From Cycas panzhihuaensis (taxonomy: Eukaryota; Cycadophyta), in NCBI GenBank assembly GCA_023213395.1, contig CM041465.1, positions 64,115,741 through 64,179,740 of the forward strand: a stretch of DNA of 64,000 nt, in the 5' to 3' direction. A model generated the notes under the pieces. That model was not told the origin of the DNA. It saw nothing but the letters and a program-made list of their open reading frames with translations, and searched no databases. Position 1 is the first letter of the stretch; every line of letters starts with the position of its first letter. The position numbers were made by a program, and so were the translations under genes. This document shows positions 33,681 to 44,313 of the stretch, piece after piece.

Positions 33681-34760
33681 GCAGAATCTGCTCTCCCTGT
33701 CCACCCTTGTCTCTCGTGGATTTGATCTGAGTGTAACTGCAAACAATCAAACTCTCTGTGTCATTCACCCTCCTTCAAATGCTGTGGTTATGACCGGAAT
33801 TCTTGATGGTAAACTTTTTCGCCTAACTGGCTCACCATCCTCTAAAGCCCACTATGTTGATGATGAATTTGTTTTTACCACAACCCTGACTCCTCAAAAG
33901 TTGTCCCAAGCAGCTCTATGGCATGCTCATATGGGCCATATCAAAATTGATCACTTAAGAGAACTACAAGACACTCTTCCTGGTTTGCCTAAGTTCCCCT
34001 CTAAGCCCTTTAATGTGAAGCATGTATTATTGCTAAATCTCAAAGACAACCCTTTCCTCGTAGTCAGTGGAAATCCAGCCAACCTTTGCAGCTTGTACAC
34101 TCAGATATATGTGGTCCTATGCCCATCCCTTCTATCAAATGTATGGTACTATATTACTTTCATTGATGATTTTACCAAGAAAGTATGGGTTCCTTTTCTT
34201 GCAAAGAAAGATGAAGCTTTTTCTATGTTTCAAGCTTTCAAGGCCCACGTGGAAAATGAATCTGGATTCAAGATCAAAATACTCGGGATCGACAACGGTG
34301 GCGAGTACACATCCAATGAGTTTGAATCGTACTCACGCCAACATGGAATCAAACATCGTACCATCACAGGTGTACACCCCAAAGAAATGGAGTTGCCGAG
34401 CACATGAACAGACCATCATGAATATGGCTCGTATATCTTTGGTATATAAGAATGTCCCTATCTATCTTTGGGCCGAGGCTATCCGGATCACGTGTATTGC
34501 ATCAACACTATTAGTCCCTCCAAGCTTGGCCCCTCTCCACATGAAATGTGGTATGGACAAACCCCCTCTATCTCCCACTTCAGAATTTTTGGCTCTACTT
34601 GTTATGCTCATATTCTATAGGAACATAGAAATAAGCTCCAAGATAGAGCCATCAAACGCATCTTTGTTGGATACCCTATGGACAAAAAGGGATACAAGGT
34701 TTTTATACCTTCAGAGCACAAAATCATCATCACTAGAGATGTTATCTTTGCAGAGACTGA
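33681..34760 (+). pseudogene. Copia integrase
   Basis: The GAG_pre-integrase/HHCC region starts at 33919 with LWHAHMGHIKIDHLREL; its Cys pair is mutated. The core has its first Asp in LVHSDICGPMP (34104-34106, frame 3), the second in GIDNGGEYTSNEF (34291-34293, frame 1) and the Glu at 34398-34400 (GVAEHMNR, frame 3). MNMARISLVYKNVPIYLWAE follows in frame 2 and RIFGSTCYAH, then RIFVGYPMDKKGYKVF in frame 1. All three catalytic codons survive, but at least five frame changes and a stop near 34618 separate them. Confidence 0.85.
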
Positions 34761-35269
34761 AGATTAATTACTCAGACTTGACTCTGAGACGCCTTCATAC
34801 CGATTTAATGATGCTATTGAATTTGATGTCCAGATTCCAAAATTTAAGGGGGGAGATGTTGAACAGTTACTTAAAATCTTGGAATCTGACAATAGAGCCT
34901 CAGAGGATACAAGCTGTGACTCCAATCCAATGTGTACATATCCAACACCATCATTTGTGAGCAGCCAAGTTGATAAAGGCAAAGCCATAGCAGAAGGATC
35001 ATCTTCTCCAACATCCTGGGTCGGCCCATCTTCTCCAGCATTGTCAACTTCCTCCGTGCCAAATATTTCACATTATCCTTTTCAGGATCAAAACGAAGAT
35101 CAAGAAGTTGTGGAAATGAAAACCTCATTCCCAACTCGAGGTTTTCGTGAAGCCTACCAGCTACACAAGGACATGCGACTGATGAGGTAGGCAAACCGGC
35201 ACTAGAAGTGCCCATAGAGCAAGGATGCATGAATCACTTTCCGTTGAGCTTGAACCAGCAGAACTGCAT
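34761..35269 (+). pseudogene. Copia integrase-RT linker
   Basis: Open in frame 1 from 34879 to 35190: Ser/Pro-rich KAIAEGSSSPTSWVGPSS, then acidic QDQNEDQEVVEM. Variable, low-complexity linkers are usual between integrase and RT in copia polyproteins. No domain recognised. Confidence 0.6.
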
Positions 35270-36342
35270 CTTGCTCTTAATGAAGAGCCCCTAATATACC
35301 AAGAAGTCAGAAAGCATGCAATTTTGGAGAAATGCCATGAACGAAGAGTATCAATCTCTTATTAAGAACGGTACATGGGAGCTTGTTGATCTACCACTTG
35401 GAAGAAAGGTAGTTCAAAATAAATAGGTGTTCAAAAACAAGTATAGATCAGATAGCACCCTAGAAAAACACAAGGCGAGGTTGGTAGCAAAAGTATTCAC
35501 GCAAAGGGAAGGTATTGACTACACTGAAATCTTTGCTCCTACAACCAAGTGGCCTACAATCAGAACTCTTATAGCCTTGGTCGCTAATGTGGTTGGAAAA
35601 TCCACCAACTTGATGTTAAGACCGCATTTCAATGGGGACCTTAAAGAAGAAATTTACATGGCTCAAATGAAGGATACGAGATTGACTATCAGAGCATAAA
35701 GTTTGTAGGCTCAAAAAGTCCTTATACGGCCTAAAGCAAGCCCCTCATGCTTGGTTTACCAAGTTGTCTGAAAGAATGAGGCAACTTGGATATGAGGTTT
35801 GTGACTATCAAGATATTGATGCAACATTATTCATCAAGTGCCAAAATGATAAAGTCACTTACCTCTTCATCTTTATGGATGACATGCTCATAATGGGGAA
35901 TAGTGAACAGGTAATCAGCCAGCTGAAGAAGGACCTTGCTAAAACTTTTGAATTGTCTGACCTCCGGTTGATGAAATATTACTTGGGAATTGAAGTAACT
36001 CAAAAGGATGGAAAAATCTTTCTCTCCCAAGAAAAGTATATCAACGATCTTCTGACAAAGTTTCAGTTGGAAGGTGCTCGACCAGTGGATACACCTATGG
36101 AGCCTAATATTAAGCTCTCAGTTGATGGTGACAATAGGGAGGCAGACGCAACACTCTACAGGCAACTTGTCGGTAGTCTCATCTATACTACCAACGCAAG
36201 GCCAGATATTGCACACTCTATCAGCATTCTTGCAAGATTCATGACAAATCCTAAGCAGAATCATTGGCAAGCTGCAATACGAGTGTTGAGGTACCTAAAG
36301 ACGACTAGCAAATATGGTCCATTGTATGAACCCAATGCGTAA
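35270..36342 (+). pseudogene. Copia reverse transcriptase
   Basis: Starts with NEEYQSLIKNGTWELVDLP, a stop, then HKARLVAKVFTQREGIDYTE and FAPTTKWPTIRTLIAL (frame 3). The catalytic LDVKTAF motif is at 35609-35629 in frame 2, then NGDLKEEIYMAQ. From 35764 one open frame runs 192 codons: LFIFMDDMLIMGNSEQVI with FMDD at 35872-35883 (Met in place of the usual Val), LSDLRLMKYYLGIEVTQ, KYINDLLTKFQLEGARPVDT, YRQLVGSLIYTTNARPDIAH. This is the RVT_2 domain, and its second half is the best preserved coding segment of the window. Confidence 0.92.
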
Positions 36343-36821
36343 TTTAAACTTTATGCATACAGACTCGGACTTTGCGTAGATAAAGACACGGGAAGATCTA
36401 TGTCTGGGTATGTAACATTTCTTGGAACAGCATCAATATCATGGAGATCCGCACTGAGAAGATAGTTGCGAGACTCAAGCTACAAGCTGAGTACATTGCT
36501 GCTTCTGAGATAAGCAAGGAGGTGATATGGCTTAGAAAATTATTGAATACATTAAATGCCACCCAAACAAGTTCTACTAGCTTACATGTAGATAATCAAT
36601 CTACAATCTAGATGGCTAAAAATCTTGTATTTCATGATCGTACCAAACATATAAGTACAAAAGTCCACAGGATTAGAGAACTAGTTCATGATGGCACAAT
36701 TCAATTGGAGTACTGCCCCATAGCAGATCAAGTGGCTGATATCTTCACCAAACCACTGAAGAGGGTGAAGTTTGAAGAGTTCCGAAAGCAACTCAGCCTT
36801 AGGGCCTCCATCTCTGACTGA
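36343..36821 (+). pseudogene. Copia RNase H and C-terminus
   Basis: Fragments in different frames: CVDKDTGRSMSGYVTFLGTA, ISWRS, then EYIAASEISKEVIWLRKLL, LHVDNQSTI with a stop, and an open end from 36612, MAKNLVFHDRTKHISTKVHR, EYCPIADQVADIFTKPL, ending at 36821. The conserved Glu (AEYIA) and Asp (VDNQS) are visible, while the first Asp region (YxDADWAGC) is damaged. TKHIDxxxH and DxFTKPL are hallmark copia RNase H end motifs. Confidence 0.88.
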
Positions 36822-37243
36822 TTGAAGGAGATGACAATAGGACCAACATACTCTGTCTCCTTCGTGAAAACCCCTTGTGGGCGTGGAAGGACAAGAGTAA
36901 GTCTCTGCTCTATCCCATTCATGAAAATCCCATGTGGGTGCGAAAGGATAAGGGTTGTATCATTTTGGAAAATCGGAACCTGTGAAAACCCGAAAGGGCA
37001 TGGGGGATGACCAAATGGTATATGGAGACTCAGTAGATTTCAGCTACAAAATTTATTGTACTGATTAGCTATCTGGCTACATTTAAAGAGCTGCCTGAGC
37101 CAGGTTAGTAGATTAGAAAATTTGTGGGTTTTCTTCCCCATGAGGGTTTCCCACAAAAGTATCATACTAGTTTACTTTGTAAGAGGCTCAAATGAAGACC
37201 TCATAGGATAGAATAAAATAGAATGAAATGACCTTCTACCATT
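36822..37243 (+). repeat. Copia 3' untranslated region with imperfect tandem repeats
   Basis: Copies of a unit related to GTGAAAACCCCTTGTGGGCG plus GAAGGACAAGAGT begin near 36863 and 36927, with a shorter third one near 36981. No ORF. Confidence 0.6.
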
Positions 37244-37253
37244 AAGGGGGAGA
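37244..37253 (+). other. Copia polypurine tract
   Basis: AAGGGGGAGA, followed by one T and the 3' LTR. It would prime plus-strand DNA synthesis. Confidence 0.85.
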
Positions 37254-37254
37254 T

Positions 37255-37552
37255 TGAAAAGGGTTAATGACATAAGGTCATTACATTAGTTGATTATTTC
37301 TAAAAAGGGTCTTAAGTGAACTTTAAATTAGATCACTTAAGCGAAATGCACTTTCATGTGCATTATATGTAATTTCATTTCACCTAACTCAAATGCTCCC
37401 TCTCTCAATATAAAAGTAAAGCTCAATGGAGGAGATTCATTCTTTACCTCCCCATTTTGTGAGAGCTACTTTCTTTCTCTCAAGTCTCTCTTGCTCCCAT
37501 GTTTGCCTTTGTGTTTAGTGCATGGAGATGAAGGATAGATCCACTCTTTTCA
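37255..37552 (+). repeat. Copia 3' LTR
   Basis: 298 bp. Relative to the 5' LTR it has 7 substitutions and no indel. TATA box at 37409-37415. Followed by GGAGT (37553-37557). Confidence 0.95.
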
Positions 37553-37619
37553 GGAGTACAATCATGTGGTGACATATGGTGACTCCTTAGATGTCTAGTG
37601 CTTTCCCAATCAAAACTAA

Positions 37620-39612
37620 ATACATCATGCTCTACTACACTCCTCTGCTCATGGTGCGTCATCTCCTAGTTGATGTGATCCCTCCCTAGGGGACCACATA
37701 TCGCCTAAGCTCCTCCTACACCTTTGAGTGCTCCCTGCCTCACTCCCCTCATCCTAAGGCCTCCTTGGGGTCACCAATATCATGTGGGTATGAGTCCTGC
37801 TCCACAATGACCTTGATGCCATATGATCTACCAATTGATCGTATCATACGTAGATATGATCTCTCTCACCCTTTACTCCATGGAGCCTCTCCTCCATCCC
37901 TCGGAGCCTCTCCTCCAGCCCTTAGAGTCACTCCTCTAACATAACCACTCTGATGTGACTCTTTGCATCCCTACCTACTCCTCCTTGACCCTCTAGCACC
38001 TAGACCCGACCTCATAGGGTATCTCTCTCTGAGTGGCTCCCATCTGGCTCTCCCTATAGTTGTCTCACTCTTGTATGATGCTCCTGGGACTCTATTATCC
38101 ACATGTCTCTAGCCTTGACCAGTGGGGAAAATGTCGTTGTGTGAGCCCTTGCCAATCGTGGATCCTCTCCTACCTAGATGGTAGGTTGCCCCTCCACATA
38201 GGCCTGGGGAAACATCTCCTCGACTACCACCTCAATCAATCTCCCCATCTTCGCTGCTCCTGCAAAGCTAAATATGCCATATGTCAGTATATATATCTAT
38301 ATATGTATACCAAACAAACTAAATCTAAACAAAATATTTAGATACCTAGTGGTCAAAAGATGATAAGAAAGGTAATGTCTCACCTCCTGGGACTACTAGC
38401 TCCTCCACTCGGATGACCACCTCCTCCTTAGGTATACCTGTGAGTACCGGTACCTCCTCCTCCTTTGGTACCACCTCGCCTATCTCCTGCCCTACCAGGG
38501 TACCTCCACCCTCCTCAGTTATCACTACTGCCACTGCTCGAGCTGTCCTGACTATCCTCAGCCTCTTGGTTGGTGTGCAGGGTGGCATGCCTCTCCCTGT
38601 AGCTTCTGAAAGATCCACCTCTCCTCTTGTGGCTCTCGAAGGCCTTGCCTCACCTCTTACGGTCCCTAATAGACCTGCCTTATCACCTGTTGCTCATGAT
38701 GGGCTTACCCCATCACCTCCATCATCACCATTATCATCATCATCATCTTTAGGACCACCTCCTACTCTGCCTATCTCATCATCATTGTCCTACCTCACCC
38801 CTCTGTATGGGTATGATGTATAGTCTACCATGGTAAGGAGGTCCAGTGATGTCACCTCTACCAAGTGTCAGACATGTGCCTGATACTTGGTCCCTCTAAA
38901 TAGAGTCTGCCACCTGTGGACCATGGGAGCCCATACTAAGATAGGGTGTGGCCCTCCCATCGGTGCCACCACTCCAAAGTGATAAAAAAAATAGCATTAT
39001 AGTAGTGTGCTATAAGAGAAACCTCCTCTCCCTATCACTCTAATGGCACCCAGTTGGGTGATCAGGTTCGCCGCTATTAGGGTGGCCTAATCCATCCTCT
39101 CCCCAGCCTCACATCTCCTCACTGTATCCATCTAGCCACTAAGGATGTCTCTATAGTTATGTTTCTAGGAGATCGAGAATAGAATGCCTAGTGTGATTAA
39201 TTTCCTCACCTGAGGAATGTGTGGCATGATCATACTCTGCATAGGTATCCCACGCCTCTACCATTTATCCTGGCCCGTGAAGAACATGGCTGTCTCTCTG
39301 TGCATAGCATCGTTGCTAGATAATTCCCCTAACAATACTAGTGCTCCTCCCACTGGTACTCCCAAGATCCTCTATATGTCCCTCAATGTGATGGTGATGT
39401 CCCCAACTTGGGGATGTGGAATACATGTTACCTATGATCCTAAAAGGTGATGATATTAACCAGAAGACACTAGTCTAAAGCATACTGCAGCATCCTGATG
39501 ACTTTTAGTAATCCACAGCTCCCGAATATCTACCTGTCTACCAAAGTCAGCATCTTGATAAAGCTCATCATAGCCACTCTAATGCTTTTGTGGTTGTCCA
39601 CCACAATAACCA
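37620..39612 (-). pseudogene. B2 antisense PMD-domain gene, two exons
   Basis: On the minus strand from about 39612: VVIVVDNHKSIRVAMMSFIK, DIRELW and VGDITITLRDI, then, after a stop, RILGVPVGGALVLLG. Next come FFTGQDKW, RVIGRGGFSYSTLL and APMVHRWQTLFRGTKYQAHV. The block is followed by acidic DDDDDNGDDGGDG and an open stretch 38618-38384 (MDLSEATGRGMPPCTPTKRL, EVVPKEEEVPVLTGIPKEEV). A 124-nt intron (38383-38260) leads to an exon with GAAKMGRLIEVVVEEMFPQA and charged EERLRGMEERLHG repeats near 37880-37930. Same layout as B1 and B3. The lower limit is uncertain. The copia element is inserted beyond this 3' end. Confidence 0.72.
38260..38383 (-). other. Intron in the B2 antisense PMD gene
   Basis: Minus-strand donor AG|GTGAGACATTACC and acceptor TTAGCTTTGCAG|GAG, 124 nt, AT-rich. 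Position and flanking codons match those of B1 and B3. Confidence 0.7.
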
Positions 39613-40831
39613 CCTCTGTTCCCATCTGCCTACCCTCAAGATTACCTTTCACCCCCTCTTGGCTAAGTTTAGCACTCCTTTGGGCCAATTCCCTGCCTTT
39701 TTTAGTTTATAGCCTTCTACTCCATGCTAAATTTTGTGGTACCACAAAGTTTAGTAGGGCCCCACTGAGTTTTTAGCATATGCTGAATCGCCCATGGCAA
39801 AATTTGTCGCACCATGATCTTTGTCGTAGGGTCAGTTACACCCCCATAAAAGGGGGAATTATGCCCAAAAAAACCCAAAACATTTTACCTGAGTGAGCCA
39901 CACTCAAGACCACCGAGACTAGGGCTACCTAATACCCTCGTCCGCCCTCTCTTTAGGCCTAAATCAAGCTCCATAAGATCTCAATTCGCCCTTAAGAGGC
40001 TAGAAATCACCTAACAAAAATAAAAAAACACATGCATTTTAATTAACAAAATGGAAAGGGTAGGGGGCGATCAACTCACTGGATCCAGCCTGGCCATCGC
40101 CATCTCATCTCCTAGGTCCTAATGGTTGTCTCCTCGCCTTGATCCAATGGCCTAATCTCCCTCTGCATGCCTTTGAAGTCAGGCAGTGCTCTGTTGCATA
40201 AGTAAGAGGGCTACAGATTGATCATGAGGCTGTGAAAATGAATCTCATTTTTGCCGAGTTTTCCTTATATAGGCAGGGGTCTTGACTGGCACCTTCTCCT
40301 TTTCTCCTGCTACAGCAGCCCTTGGGACCACCTCTTTCCCCTTGTTACCTTTGCCTTCTAGGTCTATCTCCCATTTCACCTCTATGGCCCTCTTTTCTTC
40401 TCACCCTTTAGGCACATTTATGGCATCCCTTTCAGTCTTGCAAGGCCCCTTCAATCTTGATTTTTGTGCCATCTCTAAATATACCCATGTCTATACTCAT
40501 TTGGCTCATTTTATCATCCTAAACCCTATTTTATTGTCTGTTCATGCCTTTGGGGCTCCTAAAGGAAGCACCCTCCTCATCTAGGATAGCACCTCACTTC
40601 CTTTAGTGACCTTTGGGATCCCAGAGGGGCATTTTCATTGTAGTTTCCTTCTCATTTGTCAGGTCAGCCTCCTCGTCCTTGGATAGCCTTACTCTTGGGT
40701 CATCCTACCCTTTACAGCTTTTATCGATAGCCACTTGAGTCCCTCATGACTATTTCATCCCATTAAGTTCTTTTTGCTTATTGACAATGCTAGCACTCTT
40801 TTCCCTTGTTTTCCCTATTGAGATCTTTATT
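39613..40831. other. B2 spacer between antisense PMD gene and second RNase H
   Basis: No conserved coding sequence. It holds a GGTACC-centred near-palindrome at 39724-39748 (AAATTTTGTGGTACCACAAAG) and a related copy near 39797. It also holds the counterpart of the B2 insertion site at 40176-40190. It lies upstream of the PMD gene on the minus strand. Confidence 0.5.
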
Positions 40832-41265
40832 CCTTCTACTATGACATTTCTCATCTTCATAGATGGTGGAAGCCGTGGCAACCTAGGCCTCTCTGCTACT
40901 ATGTAGATCCTTCATGACCCCTGTGGGTATGACTACATACAATCTGGAGTCTTCCTCCCTAAGGCCACCAATAACGAAGTTGAATACACAATTGTTATTG
41001 AGGCTCTTACCGATGCGCTCTGCTTCTATTGTGGACCCATCATCCTCTTCTGCGACTCTCATATTATGGTGTCCCATCTCACCAAGGTCTACTAGGTGCA
41101 TTGCTCATGCCTGAGGACCCACACCTCAACCTCTAGGTCTCTTTTGGCATGTTTCTCTTCCATCGATATCTGACACATCCCTCAGGATCATAACACTGAG
41201 GTGAAAAACCTTGTTTGTCTCATTGTTGAGCATCTCCTCCCACTCCTCAGTGACCCCCCTTGAGA
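40832..41265 (+). pseudogene. B2 second (Tat-type) RNase H
   Basis: MTFLIFIDGGSRGNLGLSAT with the first catalytic Asp at 40862-40864, then a stop, SGVFLPKATNNEVEYTIVIE with the Glu of NEVEYT, and IILFCDSHIMVSHLTKVY with the third acidic residue. HIPQDHNTEVKNLVCLIVEH follows. It has the same RVT_3-like pattern as B1 and B3 and lies 540 bp before the 3' LTR. Stops fall at Gln/Trp-type codons. It is separate from the RNase H joined to RT, as in Tat-lineage elements. Confidence 0.8.
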
Positions 41266-41676
41266 GACTTGTCTGGTTGCCTAGGCACCCAAGTTTTGAG
41301 TCATCCCTCCTCCCATGTTGCGATCCATTAACACCTCTGAAAGCTATCTAGTAATGAGGTTAAACTATGGTGATCACTAGGTTTGTTTCTTTACTCTACC
41401 ATTAGCACCACTCTTGGTGTATAATCCCCATTATTTTGACTTACTTATACACATAACATCCCGTTCATAATGTTTATTTGATCATGTTTGTGGTCGTCAC
41501 CACTCTTTTTCTTGTATTCTTATAATGGGGTCATCCCCCTCTTCCATTATCATTACTAGTCGACTATGGGGCGACACATAGGAAGCCCCTATGTCACCTC
41601 TTGCATGTCTCCACGCCCACGTGTTCTACCATAACAATCATCATCACCCTTGGCTCATACCATTGTTATGTTTGTT

Positions 41677-41737
<61 letters not shown>

Positions 41738-41804
41738 CTAAAATTTTATTGCCACCATTCACCATCGCATTGCACTTCTGAAGGCTCTGCTACTAAGGGG
41801 GTAG
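41266..41804 (+). other. B2 3' internal end with TA microsatellite and polypurine tract
   Basis: Contains the motif GGTTAAACTATGGTGATCAC near 41357, a TA repeat at 41678-41734 and the polypurine tract AAGGGGGTAG at 41795-41804 adjoining the LTR. No gene. Confidence 0.65.
41678..41734. repeat. (TA)n microsatellite, about 28 units
   Basis: An uninterrupted TA tract of about 57 bp. The aligned place has about 9 units in B1 (6959-6976) and almost none in B3 (near 18896), so it expanded in B2. Confidence 0.95.
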
Positions 41805-43706
41805 TGTTTTCTAGCTACTAGGAATGTGTATGGATCAGTCGACTCAGGTAAGTGTAGGTATGCTTCTATCCTTTGCCTTGGTCAATTCAAAAAAGGTAAA
41901 TTAAAGCACCTCTTTATTTTCATTGCATGATTGATTGGTTCATCTACAAAACCATTATACATCCATTGCTTGATCATGCTGTATGATATCATTTTAGACT
42001 ATGATGATTTAGGGAAATGGATCCCATGGCACTCCATAATCCTCCTATATATCTCCATGTCATCCTAAGCACGAATCAACCCTTGTGATCTACTTACCAT
42101 TCCATTAATACGTCTCAACCTCTAACACCTTGCCTAGGTATGGTAAGCATTTCCTGACTTGTTTACTGACTTTTTGGGAACTTCTTGCCTTTGGTACTTT
42201 ACCCAACCTAGATCTCTTTGGTCCCATGACTGTCTCCTGCTACCTAGATAGAGTGTCATGCCCCCTTAGGCCTAAAGTACCTCCCTTTTGGGCTCCCAAC
42301 CTCTTCTTTCTTCTATTTTTGCCTATGTTATTGTCATACTATGGTAAAGATCATAGTACCACTATAAACTTCATGGTACCGTAAAGTTTACCATGGGATG
42401 ACTATCATACATTATTTTTTAAAATCTGCCATGGTAAATTTCACATTTATTATGAATTTTCCACGTGGTAGAGTCATATTTCTAGCCCCAACTAAACCCT
42501 AATCACTTGATTGAACTAAGGTTGGGTTTAAAACCCAAAAATACCCTTGTTTCTTTCTCTTCCACTATAAAAAAACTCTCTCTCACTCATTCTTCACAAC
42601 TCCCTATAGAAATGCCTTGCAACACTTGGCATACTAGCTCTCTAGCCTAGGATTAGCCCTTTGTAGCTCTAGATCTATAATAACAAGCCTGAAACAAGGC
42701 TGCCTCAAGGAAAGATATGCTTCAAGCTCACCTCCAAGCATAAGTATCACACTAGTCTTTAGATCTTGTAGCCTCCATAGGGTTTCACCTACACACCCTA
42801 TAAGGCTACCCTTGTTCCCTATTCTTTTAAGTAGATCTACTCCTAGACTACCTGCAATAGGTATTCCTTCCTCTTTATTTCACTTTGATCTCTTTAAATT
42901 GTTAAAAAGTGGTTTGAATGCCGTGCAACACTCTCATCTCTTATTTTTCCTATTGCATAAAGGAGGCAAACCCTCGTCTTCTCTTGTCTGTCCATCATTC
43001 CTTCCAACTCTTCATTGGTTTCTCGAAGGAGGTAGTGAGGTATAGGTCTTAAAAGGGCAAATGAAAGGAGCTAAGGTGGGTTCCATAACCCAGCTAGCAT
43101 TCTCCTTAAGGGTAGTCCCCTTCTCCCCTTTCCTCTTTCTCCTTCGTGCTTCCCTTGGGTTGCCAAAGAGCTCTTAGAAAAGAGGTCACCACTAGTAGTG
43201 GCATATGTAGCCTATTACTATGCTTGCTTCTAGCTTTGTGGGCCTTATATGAGTAGGAATTGTAACCCGTTAGCTATCATGCTTACTTTCTTGTATTTAA
43301 AAACAAAGGAGAGTGAGGATACTACCCCAGTGCGTGAATGAGCATGCTCTCATTAGTGTGTTATTTCTTTTCTTTCGAAGAATCCCCCCTTTATCCTATA
43401 CAAGGAGCTATTCCCTCATTTTATTTTACCTCCCTCCTTTAGCCAATTAAGGGTGGGAGGGCCTATCCCTTGAGGTTACTTGAGAAACCAAGGATGTCCC
43501 TCATTTCTTCCACCCTCCAAACTAAAGTTGATTTACCCAGAAGAGAGTTGTATGCCATTCGTGTATCTTGAATCTATGTTTTGATGCTTATATGCCCTTT
43601 GCAAGTGATCTCCTCCACTTGCCAAGTTGATCTTTATTTCTGAGATTCTTCATTAATTGATCAAATCTCAACCAAGTGTGGTTACTACCCCATAAGTGCA
43701 ATTCCA
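41805..43706 (+). repeat. B2 3' LTR (short type)
   Basis: 1902 bp, TGTTTTCTAGCTACTAGG to GCAATTCCA, both termini canonical. It carries near-palindrome 42365-42390, G-box 42461-42468 and a TATA-like sequence 42566-42574. Followed directly by CCACC. Confidence 0.9.
42461..42574 (+). promoter_or_regulatory. Candidate LTR promoter: G-box and TATA box
   Basis: CCACGTGG at 42461-42468 and TATAAAAAA at 42566-42574, about 100 bp apart, near the middle of the LTR. In the 5' LTR both are decayed (21055 CCACATGG; CTTAAAAAA near 21163). The G-box is also intact in two long LTRs, while the TATA sequence is not obvious there. Confidence 0.5.
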
Positions 43707-43711
43707 CCACC
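43707..43711. repeat. Right target-site duplication of B2 (CCACC)
   Basis: Exact copy of 20394-20398. After it the B3 sequence continues (TAACTCCAGAGGCACG), matching B1 8444 onward. Confidence 0.9.
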
Positions 43712-44313
43712 TAACTCCAGAGGCACGTAGAGAGAGATCAGATCATTGGATCAAGGTGGGAATACAACTGATAGGACCAAAGCGATGAGATGGTCGTAGT
43801 GAGATTAGATCCAGTGAGTGGATCATCCCATACCCACTCCATTTTGTTACTTTAATTTAATGTGTTTTTACACTTTTCTAGAGTAATTTTTGGCCCCTTA
43901 AGGGCAAATTGAGACCCTCTAGAGCCTGATTTAGGACTAGAGAGGGGGAGCACTAGGGCATTAGGTAGCCCCGATCCCAGTGGACCTAAGTGTGGTCCAC
44001 TTGGGCAAATGTTTTCTAGTTTTTTTGGGGTATTACCCCCCCTTATGTGAGTGGTATGGATGGCACCTTAGTGAAATTCATAGTGCCATAGAGTTTGTCA
44101 TGGGGCAGCTAAGAAAATATTGAAATCTCAGTGGGGCTCATATCAAACTCTACAGTACCATAGAGTTTAATATAGGACAAAGGACAACAAGTAGAAACAA
44201 GAAGAAAAGAGGTCCAAATTTTTACCAAACTCAAAGCAGAGAGGGGGAGATGCAACCAGAGGGCAAACAAGCAGAGTGTGGACTAATCTAACTAGTTGTT
44301 GGGTGTTTTACAG
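43712..44313. other. B3 spacer upstream of antisense PMD gene
   Basis: Continuation of B3 after the B2 insertion, homologous to B1 8444-9040. Holds GGTACC-type modules, decayed, near 44075 and 44147. GTTTTACAG just before 44314 looks like a splice acceptor, which would imply a further upstream exon. No ORF conserved. Confidence 0.45.

Larger units (their letters stand above)
29940..37552 (+). mobile_element. Ty1/copia LTR retrotransposon, structurally complete, coding degenerate
   Basis: Two 298-bp LTRs with inverted ends TGAAAAG/CTTTTCA, exact 5-bp target duplication, Met-tRNA PBS, about 2 kb leader, gag, protease, integrase, RT, RNase H and a polypurine tract. The protease-integrase-RT-RNase H order defines Ty1/copia. 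Total 7613 bp. The LTRs differ at 7 of 298 positions (5 transitions, 2 transversions). Coding frames shift several times, which is more damage than the LTR difference alone suggests, so it may have been inserted as an already defective copy. Confidence 0.95.
20399..43706 (+). mobile_element. Element B2: full-structure Tat-type Ty3/gypsy retrotransposon carrying a copia insert
   Basis: It has 1.90-kb LTRs (20399-22301 and 41805-43706), a PBS, gag, protease, RT, RNase H and integrase in sense, an antisense PMD gene with an intron, a second RNase H and a polypurine tract. Length is 23.3 kb, or about 15.7 kb without the copia element and its duplicated target. LTRs differ by about 39 of the first 265 aligned bases (hand count), mostly transitions. 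It is the only family B copy here with RT and integrase and represents the lineage that could have mobilised B1 and B3. Confidence 0.88.

Noticed and set aside
38413-38823. Ser/Pro/Thr-rich 136-codon open frame on the + strand of B2, with similar frames at 9824-10171 and 45086-45334 (minus), looking like an env-like or mucin-like extra ORF
   Set aside because: It lies exactly opposite the disordered tail of the PMD gene. The other strand has the recognisable domain, conserved frame and intron; the sense frame has no start shared by copies and no domain.
41678-41734. Replication origin or telomere-like tract
   Set aside because: Simple (TA)n with shorter versions in sister copies; ordinary microsatellite growth.
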